A DNA stretch of 64,000 nt from Ornithinimicrobium cerasi (lineage in GTDB: Bacteria; Actinomycetota; Actinomycetes; Actinomycetales; Dermatophilaceae), in contig NZ_QZMN01000004.1 in NCBI RefSeq assembly GCF_003702705.1, positions 1-64,000 of the forward strand, in the 5' to 3' direction. This document shows, in pieces, positions 43,524 to 52,374 of this stretch. Numbering within the stretch: the stretch's first letter is position 1; every line of letters starts with the position of its first letter. A model generated the notes under the pieces. The model saw nothing but the letters and a program-made list of their open reading frames with translations, was not told where the DNA came from and searched no databases. The position numbers and the translations under genes were made by a program.

Positions 43524-46500
43524 GTGTACGTCAAGAGCCTGACCCTGCGGGGTTTCAAGTCGTTCGCCTCCGCGACGACCCTGCGCCTGGAGCCCGGCAT
43601 CACCTGCATCGTGGGGCCCAACGGCTCGGGCAAGTCCAACGTCGTCGACGCGCTGGCGTGGGTCATGGGCGAGCAGGGGGCGAAGAGCCTGCGCGGCGGC
43701 AAGATGGAGGACGTCATCTTCGCCGGCACCTCCGGCCGCCCCCCGCTGGGCCGGGCCGAGGTGTCGCTGACGATCGACAACAGCGACGGCGCCCTGCCGA
43801 TCGACTACGCCGAGGTGACGATCACCCGCACGATGTTCCGTTCCGGCGGGTCCGAGTACGCCATCAACGGCACCGGCTGCCGCCTGCTGGACGTGCAGGA
43901 GCTGCTGTCCGACAGCGGGATCGGTCGCGAGATGCACGTCATCGTGGGCCAGGGCCAGCTCGACACCGTCCTGCGGGCCACGCCGGAGGAGCGCCGCGGC
44001 TTCATCGAGGAGGCGGCCGGCGTCCTCAAGCACCGCAAGCGCAAGGAGCGGGCGCTGCGCAAGCTGGAGTCGATGGAGGGCAACCTCACCCGCCTCGGCG
44101 ACCTCACCACCGAGATCCGCCGGCAGCTCGGACCCCTGGGTCGGCAGGCCGAGACGGCCCGCCGGGCCGCGACGATCCAGGCCGAGGCGCGTGACGCCCG
44201 GCTGCGCATCCTCGCCGACGACCTCGTGCAGCTCACCAGCGCGCTGGAGCAGGAGATCGCCGACGAGCGGGCCCTGGTCCGTCGCCGCGAGGCCGCCCAG
44301 GAGGCGCTCGCGACCGCCGAGGAGGCGGTCGCCGGCCTCGAGGCCGAGCGGGCCCGGCTGACGCCGGCCCTGACCGAGGTGCAGGACCGGTGGTACACCC
44401 TGTCGTCGCTCGTGGAGCGTCTGCGCGCCCTGCGTGACCTCGCGGGCGAGCGCGTCCGTCTCCTCGGGGCCGAGGAGGAGGAGCTGCGCGCCGAGGAGCA
44501 GGGGCGTGGCGGCGCGAGCTCCCGCGACCCCGAGCAGCTGCGCGCCCAGGCCGAGCAGGTGCGGGCCCAGGAGACGGCGCTGCTCGCCACGGTCGCGGAC
44601 CTGGCCAGGGCGCTCGCCGACGCCGAGGAGGAGCGCTCGGCCGCCGAGGCCGCGCACGCCGAGGAGCAGGCGCGGCTGCAGCGGCTGGCGCGGGCCGTGG
44701 CCGACCGGCGCGAGGGCCTGGCCCGGCTCGCCGGTCAGGTCGCGGCCCGGCGTACGCGCGTCGAGGCGGGGGAGGGCGAGGTCGCGCGTCTCACCGAGGC
44801 GGCGCAGGCGGTCCTGGGACGGGCGTCGAGGGCGGAGCAGGACTTCGCCGCGCTGGAGTCGACGGTGCTCGACGTCGAGCAGGGCGAGGAGGGGCTGGAC
44901 GAGGCCCACGAGCAGGCCGAGGAGCGACGCGTGTCGGCCGAGACCGAGGTGCGTCGTCTCGAGGAGGAGCTGCGCGAGGCCCAGGGGGAGCAGGGGGCCC
45001 ACCGCGCCCGGGTGGAGGCGCTCGCCCTGAGCCTGCGGCGGACCGACGGCGCCAGCGCGCTGCTCGCGGAGGGCGGCCAGGGTCACGGGGTGAAGGGCTC
45101 GCTCAGCGGTCGCCTGCGCGTGGAGGCGGGTCGGGAGGCCGCGGTCGCCGCCGCCCTGGGCTGGGCCGCCGAGGCGCTCGTCGTCGACGGGCTGGACGGC
45201 GCCCGCGCCGCGCTGCGCTGGCTGCGGGAGCAGGACCAGGGCCGGGCCGGTCTGCTCGTGGACGGGTCCGTCGTCGGGGGGACGGGGACGGAGCCGGCCT
45301 GGCCGGACCTGCCCGGGTATGCCGTGTGGGCCGCCGACGTCGTCCGTGTGCCGGGCGGGGACACAGCGCTCGGCGGGGTGGTCACCGGGCTGCTGGACCG
45401 GGTGGCGCTCGTGGGTTCCGACGAGGAGGCGTCCCGGCTCGTCCGCGAGCTCCCCGGGGTGACGGCGGTGACGGACGCGGGGGACGTCTACGGCCCGGGC
45501 TGGGTGCGCGGCGGCTCCAGCGCGGCGCCCAGCCTCCTCGAGCTGCAGTCCGCCCACGACGAGGCCCAGGCGGGCGTGGCCACGGCGACCGCGCGGGCGG
45601 AGCGCCTCACCTTCGAGCTGGGCGCCGCCCGGACGGCGCTCGAGGCCGCGGAGAGCGAGGCTGACGCCACGCTGGAGGCGTTGCACGAGAACGACGCCCG
45701 GATGACCGCCGTCGCCGAGCAGCTCGCCCAGCTGGGGCAGACCATGCGGGGCGCCCGGTCGGAGCACGAGCGCACGGCGGCGGCGATCGGCACCGCCCAG
45801 CAGCGTCTCGAGGCGGCCCGGACCGAGCTGGAGGAGCTGCAGGGACGGCTCGTCGCCGCCGAGGAGGAGCCGGGGCAGACCGCGGAGCCGGACACCGCCG
45901 AGCGCGAGCGGCTCGCGGAGGTTGCGGCCCGGGCCCGCAGCGCAGAGACCGAGGCCCGGCTGGCGCTGCGCACCTCCGAGGAGCGGGCCCGGGCGCTGAC
46001 CGGCCGCGCCGAGGGGCTGGAGGCGGCGGCGCGCAACGAGCTGGCCGCCCGGCAGCGTGCCGCCGCGCGGCGTGCCCGCCGGGCCGAGGACCGGCGCACG
46101 GCGGAGGCGGTGGCGACGGGCGCGGCATACCTGCTGGAGCGGGTGGGCGAGCTGCTGGGCGTCGCGACGACCGGACGTGACGCCGCCCGCGCCGAGCAGG
46201 CGCGGCTCGACGAGACGACGGCCCGGGCGCGCACCCGGGTGAGCGAGGTCGCGGCCGAGCTCCGCGACGTCACCGACTCGGTGCACGCCGACGAGATCGC
46301 CCGGGCGGAGCAGCGCCTGCGGATCGAGGCGCTGGAGACCAGGGCGGTGGAGGAGCTGGGGGTGGACGCGGTGACGCTGGTCGAGGAGTACGGACCCCAC
46401 CGGCCGGTGCCGCACGTGCCCGGTCCGGACGAGTCGCCCGACGACCCCGACCTGCCCGGCCCGACGCCCTTCGTCCGGGAGGTGCAGGACAAGCGGCTGC

Positions 46501-47177
46501 GCACCGCCGAACGGCGGCTGGCCCAGCTGGGCCGGGTCAACCCGCTGGCGCTGGAGGAGTATGCCGCGCTCGAGGAGCGGCACTCCTTCCTCGTCGAGCA
46601 GGTGGAGGACCTGCGGCGGTCCAAGGCCGACCTGCTGCACATCGTCAAGGAGGTCGACGAGCGGGTCGAGCGGGTGTTCGCCGAGGCCTTCCACGACACG
46701 GCCGCCCAGTTCGAGCGGGTCTTCGCCCGGCTCTTCCCCGGCGGCGAGGGACGGATCACGCTCACCGACCCGGACAACATGCTGACCACCGGCATCGAGG
46801 TCGAGGCCCGGCCGCCGGGCAAGCGGATCAAGCGGCTGTCGCTGCTCTCCGGCGGGGAGCGGTCGCTGACCGCCGTCGCGCTCCTCGTCGCGATCTTCAA
46901 GGCGCGACCCAGCCCGTTCTACATCATGGACGAGGTGGAGGCGGCCCTGGACGACACCAACCTCGGCCGGCTGATCACGCTCTTCGAGGAGCTGCGCGAC
47001 TCCTCCCAGCTCATCGTCATCACCCACCAGAAGCGGACGATGGAGATCGCCGACGCGCTGTACGGCGTGTCGATGCGCGGCGACGGCGTCACGACCGTGG
47101 TGAGCCAGCGGGTGCGCGACGTCACGCCCGAGGGCGTGCGGGCGAGGCAGGCCGAGCCCGAGGAGGTCGCCACGTGA
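43524..47177 (+). CDS. smc: Chromosome segregation protein SMC
   Basis: 1217 residues. Walker A GPNGSGKS is at residues 31-38; long coiled coils at about 160-500 and 680-1000 flank a hinge (ALGWAAEALVVDGLDGARAAL, around 545-565, and GGSSAAPSLLELQ). The ABC signature LSLLSGGERSLTAVALLVA lies near 1105 and Walker B with DEVEAALDD near 1135. It is the core of condensin-like chromosome organisation with ScpAB. GTG at 43524 lies downstream of an AGAAGC weak site. A GGCATACC octamer (43465) and TATCGT (43481-43486) lie in the upstream gap. Confidence 0.96.
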   Translation: MYVKSLTLRGFKSFASATTLRLEPGITCIVGPNGSGKSNVVDALAWVMGEQGAKSLRGGKMEDVIFAGTSGRPPLGRAEVSLTIDNSDGALPIDYAEVTITRTMFRSGGSEYAINGTGCRLLDVQELLSDSGIGREMHVIVGQGQLDTVLRATPEERRGFIEEAAGVLKHRKRKERALRKLESMEGNLTRLGDLTTEIRRQLGPLGRQAETARRAATIQAEARDARLRILADDLVQLTSALEQEIADERALVRRREAAQEALATAEEAVAGLEAERARLTPALTEVQDRWYTLSSLVERLRALRDLAGERVRLLGAEEEELRAEEQGRGGASSRDPEQLRAQAEQVRAQETALLATVADLARALADAEEERSAAEAAHAEEQARLQRLARAVADRREGLARLAGQVAARRTRVEAGEGEVARLTEAAQAVLGRASRAEQDFAALESTVLDVEQGEEGLDEAHEQAEERRVSAETEVRRLEEELREAQGEQGAHRARVEALALSLRRTDGASALLAEGGQGHGVKGSLSGRLRVEAGREAAVAAALGWAAEALVVDGLDGARAALRWLREQDQGRAGLLVDGSVVGGTGTEPAWPDLPGYAVWAADVVRVPGGDTALGGVVTGLLDRVALVGSDEEASRLVRELPGVTAVTDAGDVYGPGWVRGGSSAAPSLLELQSAHDEAQAGVATATARAERLTFELGAARTALEAAESEADATLEALHENDARMTAVAEQLAQLGQTMRGARSEHERTAAAIGTAQQRLEAARTELEELQGRLVAAEEEPGQTAEPDTAERERLAEVAARARSAETEARLALRTSEERARALTGRAEGLEAAARNELAARQRAAARRARRAEDRRTAEAVATGAAYLLERVGELLGVATTGRDAARAEQARLDETTARARTRVSEVAAELRDVTDSVHADEIARAEQRLRIEALETRAVEELGVDAVTLVEEYGPHRPVPHVPGPDESPDDPDLPGPTPFVREVQDKRLRTAERRLAQLGRVNPLALEEYAALEERHSFLVEQVEDLRRSKADLLHIVKEVDERVERVFAEAFHDTAAQFERVFARLFPGGEGRITLTDPDNMLTTGIEVEARPPGKRIKRLSLLSGGERSLTAVALLVAIFKARPSPFYIMDEVEAALDDTNLGRLITLFEELRDSSQLIVITHQKRTMEIADALYGVSMRGDGVTTVVSQRVRDVTPEGVRARQAEPEEVAT

Positions 47178-47824
47178 CTGCCCCGAGGACGATCCGCCGG
47201 CTGGGTGAGCGGTCCCGCCGGGAGCGTGCCGAGCTGGACGCCGTGCTCGACGCCGGGCTCGTCGGCACGCTGTCGACCGTCGTCGACGGTCAGCCGTGGG
47301 TGGTGCCGATGCTCTACGTGCGCGACGGGGACCGGATCCTCCTGCACGGCTCCACCGGGGCCGGGGCGCTGCGGCACGTCGCGGCGGGCGCACCGGCCGC
47401 GCTCAGCGTCGTGCACCTCGACGCGGTCGTCGTGGCCCACAGCACCTTCGACTCCTCGGCCAACTACCGGTCGGCGGTCGTCTACGGGACCCTGCGGCCC
47501 ATCCTCGACCCGGAGGGGAGACGCGTGGCGCTGACGCGCGTCTCGGACGCCATCCTGCCGGGGCGGGAGGCCGAGGTGGAGCCGATGAGCGCGCGGGAGG
47601 TCGCGGCCACCCAGGTGATGCAGCTGGAGGTGCACGAGGGGGAGTGGCTGGTCAAGGTGCGCACCGGGGGCCCCGGGGAGCCGGTCCGGCCCACCGGCGC
47701 GTGGACCGGCGTCGTGCCCCTGCGGGTCGTCGCCGACGAGCCGGTCCCGGACCCGAGCAGCGCCGGTGAGCCGGTGCCGGCGTCCGTGCAGGAACGCGTG
47801 AGGCGGGGCGTCAGCGCCGTGTGA
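47174..47824 (+). CDS. Pyridoxamine 5'-phosphate oxidase-like flavin protein
   Basis: 216 residues from GTG at 47174, overlapping the smc stop by 4 bases (GTGA). The split-barrel fold shows in GLVGTLSTVVDGQPWVVPML and ILLHGSTGAGALRHVAAG, then SSANYRSAVVYGTLRPI. It resembles the NimA/Pyridox_ox_2 group that binds FMN or heme, with no clear substrate. Translational coupling to smc is probably incidental. The Arg-rich start is typical of this subgroup. Confidence 0.82.
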   Translation: MTAPRTIRRLGERSRRERAELDAVLDAGLVGTLSTVVDGQPWVVPMLYVRDGDRILLHGSTGAGALRHVAAGAPAALSVVHLDAVVVAHSTFDSSANYRSAVVYGTLRPILDPEGRRVALTRVSDAILPGREAEVEPMSAREVAATQVMQLEVHEGEWLVKVRTGGPGEPVRPTGAWTGVVPLRVVADEPVPDPSSAGEPVPASVQERVRRGVSAV

Positions 47825-47929
47825 GGCGTCTCACGTCCGGCGCCCTCGGCCCAGGTCAGGGCAGGGGGTGCCCGGGACACGCCGTCGACGGGATTGGGCG
47901 GCGACCCCCGTCCTTGCGACACTGGCCCC

Positions 47930-48256
47930 ATGCTCGCACTGCTCCTGTCCATGATCTTCTGCGTCGTCATCGGCGCCGGCGTCGTCGGCTACGTCATGCT
48001 CGAGGCGCGCCGGGAGGGCCGTGGTGCGTTCTGGACCGCCGAGGGTGAGGAGCTCATCGCCGGCGCCCGCAGGACGACGGAGAAGGTCCGCGCCCGCAGC
48101 GGCGACCTCGTCGGCTCGGCGGCGGAGCGGACCCGCAGCCTGGCCAGCCGGCCCGCCGCCCGCGATGAGGTCGTGCGCGACGGTGTGGTGCGCGAGGAGG
48201 CCGTGCGCGACGAGCCCGCGGCGGGGCGCGACGGGGAGATGCGGCACGCCAGCTGA
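47930..48256 (+). CDS. Small membrane-anchored protein of unknown function
   Basis: 108 residues. One N-terminal membrane helix (LALLLSMIFCVVIGAGVVG) is followed by a charged, coiled-coil-like region and an Arg/Glu/Asp-rich tail with a repeated VRDxxV / VREEAV / VRDEP pattern. ATG at 47930 has GACACT six bases upstream. It lies between the flavin protein and ftsY; no family recognised. Confidence 0.6.
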   Translation: MLALLLSMIFCVVIGAGVVGYVMLEARREGRGAFWTAEGEELIAGARRTTEKVRARSGDLVGSAAERTRSLASRPAARDEVVRDGVVREEAVRDEPAAGRDGEMRHAS

Positions 48257-48337
48257 CCCCGACCGCCCCCGACCGATGGTCCGGGGCCGGGGTGGCGGCC
48301 GTCCGGTCGTGCCGGTGCAGTCTGCGAGGATGGCGCC

Positions 48338-49522
48338 GTGGGACCGATCAATGAGCTCTGGGAGATCCTGACCCTCGTCACCGTCCTCGTCGTCGGTGCG
48401 CTGGGCGTGCTCGTCGCGCTCGTGCGCGGGCGCGGCGGTGACCGGACGTCGCCACGGCTGCCCGACGGGGAGCCCCGCGGGGGCGTCCTCGTCGAGGAAC
48501 GGGAGCGCGTCGAGGGCCCCGAGGCAGACGTGGAGAACCGCGGCGGCGGTGTCCTCGTCGAGGAGGCGGGGGCGGCGGCCCCGACGCTCGAACGGCCCAC
48601 GTCGGCCCGCGGCCGCCTGCAGCGGCTGCGCGCGCGGCTGGCGCGGTCCAACTCCGCGATCGGCAACGTGCTGCTCTCGCTCCTGTCCCGGGACGGGCTC
48701 AGCGAGACCGACTGGGAGGAGGTCGAGGACACCCTGCTCGCCTCCGACCTCGGCGTCGAGGCCACCCAGGAGCTGGTGGCGGCGCTGCGGACCCAGGTGC
48801 GGGTGGACGGCACCACCGACCCCGTGCAGGTCAAGCAGTGGCTGCACGACGACCTGCTGCGCCTGGTCGACCCGTCGATGGACCGGCGCATCGCCGCGAG
48901 CCGTGAGGACGGGCACCCCGCGGTGATCCTCGTCGTCGGGGTCAACGGCACCGGCAAGACGACGACGGTCGGCAAGCTCGGCCGGGTGCTCGTGGCCGAG
49001 GACAAGGACATCGTCTTCGGCGCCGCGGACACCTTCCGGGCCGCCGCGGCCGACCAGCTGTCGACGTGGGGGGAGAGGGTCGGGGTCCCGACCGTGCGGT
49101 CGCACCAGGAGGGTGCGGACCCGGCGTCGGTGGCCTACGAGGCGGTCCGGGCGGGCATCGAGATGGAGTCGGACGTCGTCATCGTCGACACCGCCGGGCG
49201 GCTGCACACCAAGCGGGGGCTGATGGACGAGCTCGGCAAGATCAAGAGGGTGGTGGAGAAGCTCGCCCCCGTCGGCGAGGTGCTCCTCGTGCTCGACGCG
49301 ACCACCGGCCAGAACGGCATGCGCCAGGCCGAGGAGTTCGCCCGCGAGGTGGCGATCACCGGCATCGTGCTGACCAAGATGGACGGCACCGCCAAGGGCG
49401 GCATCGTCGTCAACGTCCAGCGCAAGCTCGGCGTGCCGGTCAAGCTCATCGGCCTGGGCGAGGGACCGGACGACCTGGCGCCGTTCGACGCGGAGGCGTT
49501 CGTCGGCGCGATCATCGGCTGA
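48338..49522 (+). CDS. ftsY: Signal recognition particle receptor FtsY
   Basis: 394 residues. An N-terminal hydrophobic anchor (LTLVTVLVVGALGVLVALV) and an acidic A-domain (EERERVEGPEADVEN) are typical of actinobacterial FtsY. The NG domain has SETDWEEVEDTLLASDLGV, the P-loop VNGTGKTTTVGKL, DTFRAAAADQL, DTAGRLHTKRGLM, TKMDGTAKGG and GLGEGPDDLAPFD. It docks Ffh-bound ribosomes at the membrane. GTG at 48338. It ends in an 8-bp CTGACGGG repeat and converges with the DUF2236 gene. Confidence 0.96.
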   Translation: MGPINELWEILTLVTVLVVGALGVLVALVRGRGGDRTSPRLPDGEPRGGVLVEERERVEGPEADVENRGGGVLVEEAGAAAPTLERPTSARGRLQRLRARLARSNSAIGNVLLSLLSRDGLSETDWEEVEDTLLASDLGVEATQELVAALRTQVRVDGTTDPVQVKQWLHDDLLRLVDPSMDRRIAASREDGHPAVILVVGVNGTGKTTTVGKLGRVLVAEDKDIVFGAADTFRAAAADQLSTWGERVGVPTVRSHQEGADPASVAYEAVRAGIEMESDVVIVDTAGRLHTKRGLMDELGKIKRVVEKLAPVGEVLLVLDATTGQNGMRQAEEFAREVAITGIVLTKMDGTAKGGIVVNVQRKLGVPVKLIGLGEGPDDLAPFDAEAFVGAIIG

Positions 49523-49542
49523 CGGGCTGACGGGCTGACGGG
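49519..49542 (+). repeat. 8-bp repeat CTGACGGG in three copies
   Basis: CTGACGGG three times, head to tail, beginning in the ftsY stop codon region (TGA at 49520-49522). Confidence 0.9.
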
Positions 49543-49602
49543 CGGGCGGGGGCACGGGCGAGGGACGAGCGGGCACGTCTCCCCGTGCGCAACGCCCTCA
49601 GA

Positions 49603-49714
49603 TGAGTGGGGTGTGCACGCGATCCGGGGGCAGGCCGTACCCGACCCACTCACCTGAGTGGGCGGGGTTCGCGATCCGCGGGCAGGCCGTACCCGACCCA
49701 CTCACCTGAGTGGG
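49603..49714 (+). repeat. 52-bp direct repeats with an internal palindrome at the 3' end of the DUF2236 gene
   Basis: TGAGTGGG begins units at 49603, 49655 and 49707, exactly 52 bases apart; two full units and a partial third. Each ends with the stretch GCAGGCCGTACCCGACCCAC. Where they join, CCCACTCA-CC-TGAGTGGG (49645-49662 and 49697-49714) is a perfect palindrome. The DUF2236 stop codon (49702-49704) lies inside the second palindrome, so the gene's end was duplicated downstream. Confidence 0.9.
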
Positions 49715-50631
49715 GTGTGCACGGACAGCTGCGAGCTGCCCGGGGCGTTGCGCGGCTCCGAGGGGTCGCCGAGCGCCCAGCCCACGGCCCGGGTGCCGAC
49801 CGTGCCGAGCGGGCCCGCGACGGCGCGCAACGTCATACCCTCCAGGCCGCGCAGCGGCGCGGGCAGGTGCAGCCCGAGCAGGTCCCGCGCGTAGCCCGGC
49901 AGCAGCTCCACCGCCCCCGCGGCGAGCATCCAGAACCCCGGCCGCGCGGCCCACGGCAGGGGCGGCTCGAGCAGCAGGAAGCGGACCACGTCGAGCGCGC
50001 CGGGGGTCGTCTCGAGCTCGGGTCGGTATGCCGCGAGCGCCGTCCCGAGCTCGTGCACCGTCCGCGGCGGGTCGGGGATGCCCAGGCGGGTCGCGACGTA
50101 GGACGCCTGGTCGACGTAGCGGTCGGCCTCGGCCGGCGTGAGGGGGCGGCGGGCGTAGCGCTGGTGCGCGACGAGGAAGCTGTCGATCTCGGCGACGTGC
50201 ACCCACCGCAGCAGGTGCGGGTCGCTCGCCGCGTAGGGACGGCCCAGCCGGTCGGCCCCCGACACCGTCTCGTGGATCCGGTTGATCCGGTCCAGCATCC
50301 GCTCGGCCGCCTCGGCGGGGCCGAACGTCGTCATCGCCAGGAACTCGCTGGTGCGCTGCAGGCGCCCCCACGGGTCGTCGCGGTAGCCGGAGTGCTCGCC
50401 GACGCCGGCCATCGCCAGGGGGTGGAGCGACTGGAGGAGCAGGGCGCGGATGCCCCCGGCATACATCCCGGCATGACCCTGGACCCGGCAGATCGGGTCG
50501 TCGGGGGCGAACCGCCGCTCGCCCGGGGCGAGCCAGATGCTGTGCGCTCGACGGTCGGCGTCCGGACCCGCCACCCGGTCGCGCAGGGCCAGGGCGAGCC
50601 GACGTCGGGCGGTGGCGATGGGGGAGCGCAC
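49702..50631 (-). CDS. Oxygenase MpaB-like protein (DUF2236)
   Basis: 309 residues from GTG at 50631. Family segments are PDDPICRVQGHAGMYAGGIRALLLQSLHPLAMAGV (in overlapping windows), HSGYRDDPWGRLQRTSEFLA, then LLRWVHVAEIDSFLVAHQRY (a likely heme His-Val-His pair), and LPLPWAARP. MpaB-type proteins are heme b oxygenases or latex clearing-protein relatives; substrate unknown. Its start is divergent from ffh across only 22 bases. Its end is inside the 52-bp repeats. Confidence 0.85.
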   Translation of the reverse strand: MRSPIATARRRLALALRDRVAGPDADRRAHSIWLAPGERRFAPDDPICRVQGHAGMYAGGIRALLLQSLHPLAMAGVGEHSGYRDDPWGRLQRTSEFLAMTTFGPAEAAERMLDRINRIHETVSGADRLGRPYAASDPHLLRWVHVAEIDSFLVAHQRYARRPLTPAEADRYVDQASYVATRLGIPDPPRTVHELGTALAAYRPELETTPGALDVVRFLLLEPPLPWAARPGFWMLAAGAVELLPGYARDLLGLHLPAPLRGLEGMTLRAVAGPLGTVGTRAVGWALGDPSEPRNAPGSSQLSVHTPLR

Positions 50632-50641
50632 GCGACCAACG

Positions 50642-50647
50642 TATCCT
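50642..50647 (+). promoter_or_regulatory. -10 box TATCCT of ffh (leaderless type)
   Basis: TATCCT, six bases, then GTG at 50654. It lies within the 22-base gap to the divergent DUF2236 gene. Confidence 0.55.
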
Positions 50648-50653
50648 TGCCGG

Positions 50654-52294
50654 GTGTTCAACTCCCTCTCCGACCGCCTGGCGCACACCTTCCGCAACCT
50701 CAAGCGCAAGGGCAGCGTCACCGAGTCCGATCTCAACGCGACGATCCGGGACATCCGCCTCGCGCTGCTCGACGCGGACGTGGCGCTGCCGGTCGTCAAG
50801 GAGTTCACCGGTCGGGTCCGCGAGCGCGGCCTCGGCGCCGAGGTGCACCAGGCGCTCAACCCCGCGCAGCAGATCGTCAAGATCGTCAACGAGGAGCTCG
50901 TCTCGATCCTGGGCGGTCAGACCCGCCGGCTGCGGCTCGCCAAGACACCGCCCACGGTGATCATGCTGGCCGGCCTGCAGGGGTCGGGAAAGACGACCTT
51001 CGCCGGCAAGCTGGGCCACCTGCTCAAGCAGCAGGGTCACACCCCGCTGCTGGTGGCCGCCGACCTCCAGCGCCCCAACGCGGTCACCCAGCTGCAGGTC
51101 GTGGGCGAGCGCGCCGGGGTGCCGGTCTTCGCGCCGGAGCGCGGCAACGTGTTCGGTCACGACGCGGCGCTGGAGGCGGGGGAGGGCACCCGCTCCTTCG
51201 GCGACCCGGTCGACGTCGCCGTCGACGGCGTCGAGGAGGCGCGGCGCAAGGGCAACGACGTCGTCATCATCGACACCGCCGGCCGGCTGGCCGTGGACGT
51301 CGACCTGATGCGCCAGGCCAGCGACATCCGGATCGAGACCCAGGCCGACGAGGTGCTGTTCGTCATCGACGCGATGATCGGGCAGGCCGCCGTGGAGACC
51401 GCAAAGGCCTTCAGCGACGGTGTCGGCATCACCGGGTCGGTGCTCACCAAGCTCGACGGTGACGCGCGCGGTGGTGCGGCCCTGTCGGTCACCACGGTGA
51501 CCGGCCAGCCGATCCTCTACGCCTCCACGGGTGAGGGCGTCAAGGACGTGGAGCTGTTCCACCCGGACCGGATGGCCTCGCGCATCCTCGACATGGGTGA
51601 CGTCCTGACGCTCATCGAGCAGGCCGAGCAGGCCTTCGACCAGGTGCAGGCGCGGGAGATGACCCGCAAGTTCCTCGCGGACGAGGACTTCACCTTCGAC
51701 GACTTCCTCGAGCAGATGGCCGCGATCAAGCGGATGGGGAGCCTGAAGCAGATGCTGGGCATGATGCCGGGCATGCAGGGCATGCGCGCCCAGCTCGACG
51801 CCCTCGACGAGCGGGAGTTCGACCGCGTCGAGGCGATGGTGCGCTCGATGACGCCGTTCGAGCGGCACCACCCCAAGCAGATCAACGGCTCCCGCCGGGC
51901 GCGCATCGCGCGCGGCTCGGGCACCACGGTCCCGGAGGTCAACCAGCTCCTCGAGCGCTTCGGCGAGGCGCAGAAGATGATGCGGCAGCTCAAGAAGGGC
52001 GGGGGCATCCCCGGGATGCCGGGGATGCCCGGCATGGGCGGTCCCGGCGGTGGCCGGCGGGGCAAGGCGGCACCGAAGAAGAAGGGGAAGTCCGGCAACC
52101 CCGCCAAGCGCGCCCAGCAGGAGCGGGAGGCGGAGCAGAAAGCCGTGACCGCCCGGGAGACCTCCTTCGACAACGCCTTCGGTGCCGGGGCGCAGGACGA
52201 GGCGGGGACGCCGGCCGGTCAGGGTTCCGACCTCGCCGGTCTGAAGCTCCCGCCGGGCTTCGAGAAGTTCCTCGACCAGGGCGGGAGCAGGTAG
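50654..52294 (+). CDS. ffh: Signal recognition particle protein Ffh
   Basis: 546 residues from GTG at 50654. NG domain: LALLDADVALPVVKEF, P-loop GLQGSGKTTFAGKL near residues 107-116, AADLQRPNAVTQL, DTAGRLAVDVDLM and TKLDGDARGGAALS. M domain with Met-rich signal and 4.5S RNA-binding helices (MGSLKQMLGMMPGMQGMRAQ, then SRRARIARGSGTTVPEVNQL). The tail after the M domain is Gly/Pro/Met-rich and then basic (KAAPKKKGKSGNPAKRAQQE). It binds ribosomes and signal sequences. Confidence 0.96.
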   Translation: MFNSLSDRLAHTFRNLKRKGSVTESDLNATIRDIRLALLDADVALPVVKEFTGRVRERGLGAEVHQALNPAQQIVKIVNEELVSILGGQTRRLRLAKTPPTVIMLAGLQGSGKTTFAGKLGHLLKQQGHTPLLVAADLQRPNAVTQLQVVGERAGVPVFAPERGNVFGHDAALEAGEGTRSFGDPVDVAVDGVEEARRKGNDVVIIDTAGRLAVDVDLMRQASDIRIETQADEVLFVIDAMIGQAAVETAKAFSDGVGITGSVLTKLDGDARGGAALSVTTVTGQPILYASTGEGVKDVELFHPDRMASRILDMGDVLTLIEQAEQAFDQVQAREMTRKFLADEDFTFDDFLEQMAAIKRMGSLKQMLGMMPGMQGMRAQLDALDEREFDRVEAMVRSMTPFERHHPKQINGSRRARIARGSGTTVPEVNQLLERFGEAQKMMRQLKKGGGIPGMPGMPGMGGPGGGRRGKAAPKKKGKSGNPAKRAQQEREAEQKAVTARETSFDNAFGAGAQDEAGTPAGQGSDLAGLKLPPGFEKFLDQGGSR

Positions 52295-52333
52295 CCGCGG
52301 CCGCACCCGCGGGGGAACACGTCATACCCTCTG

Positions 52334-52353
52334 TTTGTTGACTCATCAACAAA
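52334..52353. promoter_or_regulatory. Operator-like inverted repeat upstream of the LLM oxidoreductase
   Basis: TTTGTTGA (52334-52341) and TCAACAAA (52346-52353) are exact complements with 4 bases between, in an A/T-rich island within G/C-rich DNA. It resembles MarR/TetR-type operators of flavin-oxidoreductase genes and lies 22-41 bases before the GTG. No regulator gene is adjacent. Confidence 0.65.
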
Positions 52354-52374
52354 ACCGAGGACAAGGAGTATGAC

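Noticed and set aside
43461-47393. Very long open frame on the minus strand opposite smc
   Set aside because: Shadow frame from high G/C at third positions; low-complexity residue make-up and no family motifs, while smc on the other strand is clear.
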